Below are positions 1 through 10,000 of a stretch of DNA of 64,000 bases, one piece after another. The stretch's first letter is position 1. Every line of letters begins with the position of its first letter. The stretch is taken from assembly GCA_037178855.1 (NCBI GenBank), contig JASJZC010000003.1, positions 1,302,001 to 1,366,000 of the forward strand, given 5' to 3'. The DNA is from Oscheius sp. JU75. Lineage: Eukaryota; Nematoda; Chromadorea; Rhabditida; Rhabditidae. The position numbers and the translations under genes are program-made. The notes below the pieces were generated by a model. That model did no database searches and was not told the DNA's origin. It saw only the letters and a program-made list of their open reading frames with translations.

Positions 1-150
1 CAGACTGACTACATTTACAGGCAGCCACAGGAGACAGAAGAAAACCAGGGGCCGATCCCATCGGAACGATACAGCTACTATCCGGGACAGGAAGTCACCA
101 GCAGGGATGAACACGGCTCATCCTTCTCGACTTACATAACGAGACCGTAG
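1..150 (+). CDS. C-terminal exon of an unidentified gene (5' end outside window)
   Basis: Reading frame 1 is open from the first base to a TAG at 148-150, giving a 49-residue tail rich in Tyr, Gln, Glu and Ser that ends in ...TYITRP. There is no start in the window, so the gene enters from the left. The composition (several Tyr in polar context, no hydrophobic stretch) suggests a cytoplasmic or unstructured tail. The family is not recognised. It could be a chance open frame, but such a short frame reaching the edge is typical of a last exon. Confidence 0.4.
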   Translation, partial: QTDYIYRQPQETEENQGPIPSERYSYYPGQEVTSRDEHGSSFSTYITRP

Positions 151-1440
151 ATTTAGCTAGGTGTGAATAGAGAAGGATACGGGTATAATACCTATGTAAA
201 TAGATAGTATGTGGTTATAAAGAGAGTGTAGAAAGGATGAAGATCTTGTGAGGGCAGATTATTCGCAAATGGTTTTTAAAGAACGACGTACAATAGTGGA
301 GATATGAAGCCCAACTTCCCTACCCAGTTCATCACTAAAGCGGTTTCTGTTCAGAATCCTTCCAAGGTTCTTCCAACCGTTTCTGTTTCCGTCATACCCT
401 CTGAAAGTTTTGAAAGTCTTGTTGACGAAGAAAACATGGTTTTGCGGCATTCCTCTTTTTTTTTTTAGAAAGATAGCTCCTTTGCTGCTTATAGCAACGA
501 GCGAAAATCCTTCTTTAATCCAAAGCTCCCGTCAAGATCAGCCTTTCAAGGCATGAGCTTCTCGTTTATATCGTGCAGGTTGTTTAACCATTGAGAATAT
601 GGAAGGTTGGAGAACATTTGATGATGAAAAGACGAAGCCTTCCTGGGTCAAGATACCACGTAAAAATCAATAGAAAGGTGTGAAACTGGGACAGGAACCA
701 ACAGTAACACCAAAGCGGTTTCTCATTGCAAAAGACATCAATGCAAGAAGCAGTACGGCACAAAGTTGAGGACAATATAAAGAGGAAACTATCTATAGAA
801 AGCCCTTCCCTTTATTATAGTCGTTTAGCAAAACGTTTCCAATTAAAAGTCCTCCTAATAAGGTCTTACAGAAAGAGCACTTTCCAGATAAAAAGTATCA
901 ACTACCATGTTCTAGAATTTCGTTCCGACCCGTCAGTTCCTGTTAGGACTAATCCTCTAGCTCTGTGACAGCCACTCACTGCTTGTCTCTCTTCAAAGAC
1001 GGTCGTCTCTGCAAATGAAGCTCCGTCTCTCCGCTCCTAAACATAGCCGCTGCCTTCCAGTGTCCCTATGCCAATTCTAGCAGCAAGATCAGACAGTTTT
1101 CGTCCGATATAAGGGACTTTCAAAGAATGCGCGGGAAAAGCTATAGGATTCTACGAGTAGATCCGGCCCGTCTTATCAGGAAGGTCCTGGAAACTTTATG
1201 GATTTGGAATGTTCGTTATGCTGTCTGCTTTGAAATTCTTAGACTGCCCACCCAGCTTCAGGTTCTGGAGAGAACAGCGGCAATGTTGCTCCAGCCGAAA
1301 CTGCCACGAGCCAGACTCTCGGATGAACGACGATTTTCATCTTAATAGCTGCTCCAGTGATCCTTCTATTTCATTAAACAGATCGAGACCAGTCAGTTAG
1401 AACGAAAACCAGAGGAAGTTGCGCCAGTTGAGCCAGTGAA
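151..1440. other. intergenic, no gene recognised
   Basis: Short open frames occur on both strands, but none has a recognisable domain, a consistent set of splice sites or coding-like composition. The stretch separates the truncated left gene from the histone H3 gene and contains the far end of the H3 3' region. Confidence 0.5.
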
Positions 1441-1645
1441 ATGCAACTGGCTCGCCGTCTTCGCGGAGAACACTCCTAAGAAGAGCCAAAATGAAAAAAA
1501 AACAAGATTTGGAAGCGTAAGGGCTTTATGCCATGCAAAATAGAGTTGGATTGAATAGTTCTGAAGAGAACTGTTGGGTTATTATCAAAGTAGTTGGTTG
1601 AGCTTCTTAGGAGCGTTCTCCGCGAAGACGGCGAGCCAGTTGCAT
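1441..1645. repeat. inverted repeat: 43-nt copy of the H3 3' coding end behind the gene
   Basis: Positions 1441-1483 (+) repeat the last coding bases of the H3 gene (1645-1603 read on -) with one mismatch in 43. Both arms contain the codons for QLARRLRGE and the stop. The arms are separated by 119 nt. An H3 transcript extending past 1441 would carry the antisense of its own 3' end and could fold into a hairpin of about 43 bp. Confidence 0.85.
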
Positions 1646-2094
1646 GTCCCTGGGCATGATAGTCACTCTCTTGGCGTGAATGGCGCAGAGATTGGTGTCC
1701 TCGAAGACTCCGACCAGGTAGGACTCAGCGGCTTCCTGGAGAGCCATGACGGCCGAGCTCTGGAAGCGCAGGTCGGTCTTGTATTCCTGGGAGATCTGAA
1801 GGAGGAACTTTATTACAAAACTTTTGGAAATAAACTAACTTCGCGGACAAGACGCTGGAAGGGCAGCTTGCGGAGAAGAAGATCCGTGCTCTTCTGATAC
1901 TTGCGGATCTCGCGCAGAGCGACGGTGCTAAATTTTTTGAATGAGGTGAAAGTGAAGAAAAGTACTTACCCGGGGCGGTAACGGTGAGGCTTCTTGACCC
2001 CTCCGCTGGCATTAGCACTTTTGCGAGCGGCTTTGGTCGCCATTTGCTTCTGGGGCGTGTTAGCCTTCCTGGCGGTCTGCTTGGTGCGAGCCAT
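1607..2094 (-). CDS. histone H3 variant with divergent N-terminal tail
   Basis: Nucleosome core histone. There are three exons: 2094-1970, 1927-1840 and 1795-1607. The introns are 42 and 44 nt with GT...AG ends, and the product is 133 aa (canonical H3 is 136 with Met). The core is clearly H3: [60 protein letters not shown]. The tail keeps T3, K4 and the K9 site (ARTKQTARK) but continues [17 protein letters not shown]10 and T11 are replaced, K14 and R17 are lost, and the tail is three residues shorter. K27-, S28-, K36-, K56- and K79-equivalent residues remain, and the K122 equivalent is Arg. The SAVM motif is of the replicative type, yet the gene has introns and I see no histone 3' stem-loop. 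A TTTTTCAG lies ten bases before the ATG. It may be a germline or special-function variant; that role is inference. Confidence 0.92.
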
Positions 2095-3000
2095 TGCAAT
2101 CTATCTGAAAAACACCAATGAGTGCGGGAAGTGGAAAAATATGTAAAAGGAGCTTTGATGACAAATATTGTAGTTGAGAATTTAGGAAAAGAAGAAACGT
2201 GAGAAACATTCTACAAATGTTGAGCTGGACGATCTGCGCTAGGAAAAAAAATTCGGTTTTCGCGCAAATAAATCTGCAAAATTTCTACATTTTTTCGATA
2301 TAATTGTAAGCAAATACAACAGAAAAATACAGCGAGAGCAGAAAAAAAGTGGAAACAATGAACTGATTTTAGGCCCGGATCGACCGACAGCTACTGCATT
2401 ACGGTAGTTCGTACACCTTCAGTACACCCGCTGCGCACCAACTTGGGCGCCAATTCAAATTGCGTTTTATTCGATTTTCACGGGCTCCGTTGTTTCTCAG
2501 CGTTTTTATTCCCATTTCCCCCAATAAAGCACCAGTTTGTTCGACTAATCATACCACAGGTCGAAATGTATTTAATCCCAATTTTTTGGCCTTCATTTGA
2601 ACTAGAAAAAAGGTGGGTTTATTGGCTGGAAGACTCAAAAAGGTGGTCTTTAGTCTTTCTTGTCTGTTTTCACCCTAATTCTTGCATTTCCTCAATTTCC
2701 TCCCGTTGTCCAGGACATTGCGCCTAACGACAAGGAAATGAGCCCATTGCCTTCCAGCTGTTGTTGCAGAAGCTCTATTATCCACTTTTACACTAAAACT
2801 ACGCATATCGAATTTTTCTGCGCGTTTCTTCTGTTAGATTCAGCCTCAAAAGCCTGATCGCCACGTGGAGGCGCTAAATCCTGGGAGGAAGGATCCAGTT
2901 TCAACATCTGCTCATTTACACCACTGTCTACAATTTGTGTTTTCTCCATCATTGTGTAGTGATTTATCGCCAGTTTTTGCAGAAAATAGATGTCAGAACG
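2095..3000. other. divergent intergenic region between H3 variant and NAA30
   Basis: AT-rich spacer shared by two genes transcribed away from each other. It carries a polypyrimidine/CAG acceptor-like site on each side close to the respective start codons. No further coding exon is supported. Confidence 0.45.
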
Positions 3001-4448
3001 ATGAAATCGGCCCTGGATCGAGCCATAGACGAACTACGGGCCTGCTTAAGACTCCTGATGGCTGAAGACAGCTGCATAACTGATTTTACTAGTACACTGG
3101 TACTTTATAACGGTTTTTAGTGGAAACACAAGTTTATAGACTCCAAAAAGTACAGAAAATAAGGAAAATGTCCCAGAAGAGTCCTCAGAAGGCTCCGTCT
3201 CCATCATTGCCTACGATGTGAGTTATTTTATATCTTTTTTGACATAAAAACTTGAAGCCAAACGGTAAAATGGAGCCATTTTCAGAAACTGGAAGAGCAT
3301 TTGGAGTACATAGAGGACCTGATGGCCAGAAATCTCAGCGAACGTTACGAGCGCTATATATACAACTGGTTTCTCGAGAATTGGCCCGATCTTTGCTTCT
3401 TGGTTCGGGTTTTGCGCCATTTCGAACAAGAAAAACGGTTTAGGCCTACAACGAAGGAACGAAAGAGCTGATAGGAGCCGTAGTAGGCAAACTGGACGCG
3501 GAGACAGAGGAGCTAGGAGCAGCCGGCTATATAGCAATGCTGGCCGTGGAGGAAGAGTACAGACAACGGGGAATCGGTAAGTGTTTTTTTGTAGTTGATT
3601 CAGCCCTGAAGTCATTTTTTGACGCAATTCAAATGAATTGCTAGTAAACCCAGTAGCGGCCAGTAAACCTGGTCGTTCCGACCAGTTTTGCAATGCCTGG
3701 ACCGGCTTCATGAAATTTCCAGGACTATTCGGTGTCTTCATTCTTTTTTCATCTTTCCAGAGTTGGCTTCTCACTGCTTTAATCTCGTAGAATCATTATT
3801 GAAAAAAAGCCTACAGGTTTCTTATTACCGATTACAAAGACTCCCTAGCTCGTGCTTTGATAGACTAGGGCTCACATGGTAATACGACGAGAGTTTCTCT
3901 GAGATGGACTGTCATCTAGTCAGAGCATTCCAAATATAAAAGGGAGCAATGTACGAACGTTTTATTAAAATGGGCTTAGCAGCAGCAGTTGAGCGGTGGG
4001 ATCCCGACTGACGTGTATGGGGCGATGCTTCTTCGGTGATGTCATGGTCGCTGACGTCGTGGCCTGTCAGTAATCATTAGCGAGCCCGTGAAATTGTCGA
4101 AATCGCAGAAAAGTAACTCTTCTATATTTCAGGAAAAGCCCTCATTTCCCGCTTCGTCGAATCCTGCAGACAGAACAAGGCGGTCGAGGTCTACCTTGAA
4201 ACCGAGACTATCAACATCGGTGCCCTGCGTCTCTACGACAGTCTCGGCTTCATCAAATCGCATCTTTACTACGCGTATGTCCACCTTTTTCCCGTTTTAT
4301 ACCCCGAAAACTTAGATATTACGAGAACGGGAACGATGCCTACTATCTGCGCTATTTCATCGAGGAGCCGACGAGCTACGAGCCCAGAAGGCCGCCACAT
4401 ATCGACCAAATTCTGAAGGAAAGCGGCGCGAAATCGGAAATGTCATAA
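3001..4448 (+). CDS. NAA30: N-alpha-acetyltransferase 30 (NatC catalytic subunit)
   Basis: Acetylates the N-terminal Met of nascent proteins starting with Met-Leu, -Ile, -Phe and similar, as the catalytic part of ribosome-associated NatC. Six exons (3001-3099, 3140-3217, 3286-3402, 3444-3576, 4133-4274, 4316-4448) join in frame to 233 aa. The GNAT core is visible: YIYNWFLENWPDLCFLAY, GYIAMLAVEEEYRQRGIG (the R-x-x-G-x-G acetyl-CoA loop QRGIG), VYLETETINIGALRLYDSLGF and a Tyr-rich end matching the NAA30 pattern. The first 50 residues are a variable acidic lead. The start is the first in-frame ATG after a TTTTGCAG. Intron 4 is 556 nt and holds a short repeat-like segment. An AATAAA lies 24 nt after the stop. 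The gene converges with ISY1, with 74 nt between stops. Confidence 0.88.
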
Positions 4449-4522
4449 CAGGAAATTTGGATGCTTTTTTCACATAATAAACGTAGTGATTGTAGTAAAA
4501 TGAGGATCAAAGTGACACAAAT

Positions 4523-6095
4523 TCAGAGATACTTGTCGCGGAGAGCCTGCTTCTTGCGTTCGAGAATGAGCTCCTCGATGTCCTTCTGGGTGGGAACCAT
4601 GACGTGGCGGATCGTCATCCTCTTGCCGTCCTCCCCCACAACTATGGACTCCTTGGTGTCGATGTCCTCCTCGTCGGAATCGTCGCGGACCTTGTAGATG
4701 TCGTCGTCATCATCGTCTCCGTACTCTTTAGGCAGACGCTCGCCGCCGTTTTTGGCGAAGTCCTGGAAATTGAGGGTATATAAATAGGCTTTGTCCGATA
4801 CTCTACAGCAACCTTCTTTGAGAGACACACGCTTTGGGCCCGGAAAAGGCCAGGCCAATTTTCAGCACTCAGTGTGCGCCACAGAAATCAGCCAATTCAG
4901 GGGTCAAAGTTGCATTTTCTCATTTTGCGATGTTCTGCAAAATTGTAGCCTTTTTTTGCTCTACACCTTTTGTAGGGCTGAAAATCGTATTCTTGACCCC
5001 CACTGATTTTTGTGGCGCACCCTGAGCGCTGAAAATGATTTCGGCCCACAACCTACCCTTAAACCAGAACTTGGCCGAGTATTCCATGTTTGCGTGCATA
5101 ATGGATCCCGGCACGAAAACAAATGGATTACGGTACTCTTATTCTCCAACAAATCATATTAAACTTAGGCTAGGGGTATCAATTGTTCGAATGGCAGCTT
5201 ACGATGCCACACAGCTCATATTACTGTAGAACTCAGGCTTGTCCATTCTGAGTCTCTCCACTGCGATCTCGGAGTTTTAATCTGCACTGCAACGTTTCGC
5301 ACCAATTGGGAAACTGCAAAACTGCAGCAGTTTGAACAAGTCACAAAGTAGCATGAAAGCTTACCTCATCAGCCTTCTTGAGAGCCTTGATCTGTTCCTC
5401 CTGCTCAAGAGGGACCAGGAGACCGTCGTCGTCATCCATATACCCATAGTAATCGGCATCCACATTACGCATCAGCTCAGCCCTCGACTGCCGCATCACC
5501 TCGAGATCTTTGCTCTGCTCGAACAGCTCCCGGACTCCAGGTAGATCTTTTGCCGCTCCGAAATATTTGTACCCACGGTCGGAGGCGACCTCTCTTCCCG
5601 AGCTGTCCAGCTCTTTATGACGGAATTTTCTAGAAAAACCACCCTTTTCAGGCCGAAGACACATGAACGGACCGATAATCGTAGCCGCCAAGTTCTTTAA
5701 TTCGTATTTCCCAGGCCGTCTTTATCCGCAGCAGCTTGTTGATCTCGTCGTTCATGTCGCGGATCTTGAACTCGCCAAGACCGGGGTTCTGGATCAGCTG
5801 GATCTTCTTGGCTACATCTTTGGATATCTAAGAGGAATTTTTGCAAAATTATAGGTATAGGGAGCTCACTTCTACGCGGAAACGCTCGGCATCGTCCATA
5901 TTGATGCACTCCTTGACATCGTTCGGTCTCTTGGCGATTGGACCCTAAAAGTTATTGCTTTTTTTTTTTACCAGTCTTTCTATGTTTACAGCAAAATTCC
6001 ACTGAAAAATAGAGTAAGCAAACCTTTTCTTCCTCCTCCTTCATTCGACGCCATCTGGCCAGAGCCGTCATGGCCTTTTCCGCGTTACGAGCCAT
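4523..6095 (-). CDS. ISY1: pre-mRNA splicing factor ISY1 homologue
   Basis: Component of the catalytic spliceosome and of the intron-binding complex with AQR. Five exons (6095-6024, 5944-5870, 5827-5673, 5629-5365, 4762-4523) give 268 aa. It opens MARNAEKAMTALARWRRMKE, the hallmark ISY1 start, then KRPNDVKECINMDDAERFR, IQNPGLGEFKIRDMNDEINK and RGYKYFGAAKDLPGVRELFE. An acidic stretch (DDDDDD) and a Lys/Arg-rich end VPTQKDIEELILERKKQALR follow. The ATG lies 20 nt behind a CTTTTCAG. The last intron (602 nt) is much longer than the others, so a small extra exon there cannot be excluded, although the frame is kept without one. It is divergent from AQR. Confidence 0.92.
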
Positions 6096-7008
6096 CTTCT
6101 ATTGGTTTGTAAGGCTGAAAAGACTTATATTACCGTGTAAGTACATCAGAAACTAAGTATAAAGAGAAAGGGATAGGTAAAAACTGTCAAATGGATAATT
6201 TCCAAAATCACTAGCTTTCTGTCTGTTTTTTCCAAGATTTCTTATTGATTGGAAACTAATTTTTAGTCAGGATACACGTAAACAACAACTGCAAAAGGGC
6301 AAGGAACTGCTGTGGAAGCGACGTTTCGAAAAGGCTGGATTCAAAGGAGGGGAGGCTTGTAAACAGCGTGCACATTTTCTCTGCACCCTCGGAGAAGCAA
6401 TTTATCGGATTTTATTAGAAGAATTTTTATTCTGTGCTTGTAAACCACTCACTTTCCATCACTAAAAATGTGGACAACAGCTGGTAGTTTGGTAAAGAAG
6501 AGAGGAAAAAGTGAAAGAAAAAGCGGTTGTTCTCGACTCCCATTTTTGAATACGGTAGCCAGAAATTTTCGTGCACACGTCGGCGCCTATTCGAATTGTG
6601 GATTTCCACTTCAGCTGATTTCCTCGGCTTGTTTCTCCATATTTTTATCCGTTTATGATCAGAAATCGCGCGAATAGTGCTGCTAATCGTGTCTAGGTGC
6701 TTAGAATGGTTTCTTCTGGTTTGTGGAGTGAAAATTGGTCTAGAAGTTATGTTCTAAATATTTAAAGGACTTTCGGCTTTACTTGTCATCTCATCGCTTG
6801 TCCCCCTGGTTCTGTCTCTTACTCCCACGTAGAATAATGCAGGAAACGAAGGCCGTGGTAGAGACGAGAAAAATGCTTATTTTCCAAAGTTTTCCCTTGG
6901 TTTGACATTTATACTGAAATCGTTGTCTTTTGCCTATTCCTTCTCGACACTTATGTCTTTCTGGTATTCTTGAATCTTTTTAGGCAGCATATTAGTGGTT
7001 TTCAGAAG
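6096..7008. promoter_or_regulatory. shared upstream region of the divergent ISY1 and AQR genes
   Basis: This 913-nt spacer separates two start codons read in opposite directions. No other gene is supported here. TTTTCAG sites lie 20 nt (ISY1) and 3 nt (AQR) before the ATGs, so the mature 5' ends may be trans-spliced, with promoters between. Bidirectional promoter function is inferred from layout only; no TATA box stands out. Confidence 0.45.
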
Positions 7009-10000
7009 ATGACGGTAAAGAAGCCGGATGGAGGAGGAGCTCCGACTGTGGCTGATGCGGAGCAGCATGCCATCACTTCGGTTAGTTTTATGTGCTATTT
7101 CTCGAGATTGTCTGGTTCAATTTTTGGCCGTATTATAACGAAAAGAAGAACATGGACAGATGTTAGTTACTCTATCGTGCTAGTGTTGAAAATGATGCTA
7201 TATACGAGGAGAGTGAAGGAGACGGCTGTTTCCGAGTTTAATTCTGCAACGTAGTGAAGAAGCATTGTTTCCCTTTTAATATATAGCAAAACGTTTGAAT
7301 AATTTGCTAAAATTGATGTGAGGAAGGGTACAGCATCGCGTTGGAGGTTTGAGAAAGAAATAGCACCGACAAAACCCCAAAATCGAAGGTTTCTAACCAC
7401 AAAGTTGTAGGTAGCAGCAAAATACTGGGCCCCATTCACAGCCGGCCAACACGAGGCCTTCAATCCGGCCCTGGTCGACAAAATCTACGAAACGGAGATC
7501 CGGCAGCACAACTATAACGGCAAGGGAATTGCCCTTCTGGAATACAGGTAATTTTTGATACTTTTCTAATCGGTGGAGGTTCGAGCTTCGTACATCTGTA
7601 CGTCTGACCGTAGTCTGTAGCTCTAACTATTAGGTAGTGCTCTTGTATTGTCTCATTAGAAGCTGCAGACGTTTAAAAGGCAAAATTCTGCTGCAGCAAA
7701 CGACGCAACCCATTAGTTTCTTGTCGGGATTTCTTCTGACTAAATTCCACCGCTCTAACCACTAGGCTATGAGGAAAATAGTTGTAAGTGGGACGAAGAC
7801 GAATTTTGTCGAAGATGATGCGATAAAAACCAAGTAACTATGGTCGGTGGCCAAACCTGAGTCGTTCTGACTGTAGTCTGTAGTCCTAACCACTAGGCCA
7901 ACACTGCTTAACAGCTTTTTTTTTCGCTGAAAATGGCTAAAGATGAAGACGAACCAAATTAAGACACGTATTTCAGTCACTACCTGGAGCACTATCTGTG
8001 GCCGAATTTCACAGCCGACGCCTCCTTTCGCTACTATCTCTCCATTGTGATTATGGTCAACGAGAAGTTCAAGGAGCGCACAGAAGCCTGGACTGTCTTT
8101 GTCGAAAAGCCAGACAAGGTGCCCGAGTTCATCCAGGGAGTGCTCAGGATGCTTCTGGCTGACAAGGAAAAGCCCGAAACCTGTCAGACAGGCTTCCTCA
8201 AAGGAGCAGACATCAATTGGACTGAAAAGTGCGCTATCATCACCTTCCTTCAGCACTGCTTCAACTCTGTGGTTAGTTGTTTTTTTGGCCAAGCCACAGA
8301 TGGACAGCTGTGAAATCGCAGCTGGTTATTGCAAACAGTTTAGAGGCCACAACGGCCACAGTTCGACAGCTCTGAACAAATTTTTCAGGAAGTCGACATT
8401 GTTCGCAACCAGATGGCCCGTCTCACTAGCATGCACAGCTGGGCGAATCTGCTCCCGAGTCAGCGCGAGGAAGTCTTCGAGCGCGCTAAGGTACTGTCGT
8501 TTTGCGCCATATTTGTAATTTTTCCTTCCAGAAGCTTCGCAAGTACTGGAACACAAAAATCGAGCCCGAACTGGGCAAAGAAGCCGATCCGGAGCTGGCC
8601 AAATTTGAGCGGAGTTTCCTGTGGAACTTTATCGGCCAATTCAAGGAGGTTTTAAGCAAGGTCGACGCGGCTCTGACCTCTGCTGATGGTACTTTATCTA
8701 TTTTTGCTGAAAAATGATGTAATTTAGATGATCTCGCCTTCATTGACAGTCTCTACCTCTACTGTGAGAAATCGCTGTCTCTCTTTGTGGATCTCGAGGC
8801 TCTCCTGCCTACAAGGTGGGGGTTTTTTTTTTACAGTTGGGGATTGAAACTGGGTCGTTCTGACCGTAGTCTATAACCAAACATGAATTTTGGCAACAAA
8901 ATGCATTTTGGTCTGGGGGCTGAACCTAGGCCATTCTGACCGTAATGTCCTATGTACTAGGCCATGAGGCCACTGCAAACAGAATGGTGGAAACTTCCCA
9001 TAATCACTCTGTTTTAGGCGCTTCTTCAACGCCCTCATCCACGCCTCGAATCTCCTGACCCATTGCACACTGTCCCAGTTCATTCGAACCGAAATGGGAA
9101 CGCTGTTCTGTCAGCTGGTGGAAATGCTCAAGTTCTACATTCGCTACGACATTGACGACGTGTCTGGACAGCCGTTGAGCAGGAAGGAGGTAGGCATTTT
9201 TTGTCTTTGCGGCGCGGATCTCTGCCATGGCAGGGATGGTTGCGCATCCAAAATCAACAGGAGGACCTTTTGACTGAAAAAAAACAAGTCCGAAAATCAG
9301 GCATGGGAGAGAGGTTTGCGCAAAATTTTTTGACCGCAGTGATCCAGTTGACCCCTGGATATTTCTGAGAGATCTAGAGAAGTGAAGAATTGAAAGAATA
9401 CTTATGCCAGATGTGATAAATCCCGGCTCAATTTGACAGCTCTTCCTGTATTTCCCGCAGGCGTGTGCGAAAGTACCTTGAATTGGATATACACCAATGT
9501 TGAAGACCAACTCGTGACCGTAGGGTCCGATACGCAGCTGTTTTTCGAAGAAGCGCGCAAACCTTGGCCTACTGTAAAAAGAGTTAGTGCGCTCTTTACC
9601 TCTAAAAACCTCACCAAATGATCATTTTCCAGGTAGCCGAACGGCATCACAAGCATGTGATGAAGCTGCAGCGGACGGCCTTCCGCTACTTCAAGGACAG
9701 TATGTCGGATTTTGCTCTCCTCAACGTCGGGAACGTTGACAGTCGTGCTGCCCTCGCAAAGCAGTTCAGCACAATGACTAAAGCTGAGCTCTACCGATTC
9801 GCCGAGTCCTCGAATCTTGTGCCGCCGGCGGAGAAGAGTCCAGCCGACACGGTTGACAGCTACACAAAAGAGTTCCTCACCGAGGCTCTGGTGGGTTTTA
9901 CATTAATATGGCAAAAAAAAAAACTACTGTAAACTGTCTCCATGTCTGTCTGCGTGTGGCCTATTGTAGATATTAAGGGTTTGGACGCGAGGGGCCAGAG

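Noticed and set aside
9433-9621. Open frame inside AQR intron 7
   Set aside because: AQR exons 7 and 8 join in frame without it, the homologous protein has no insertion there, and its frame differs from both neighbours.
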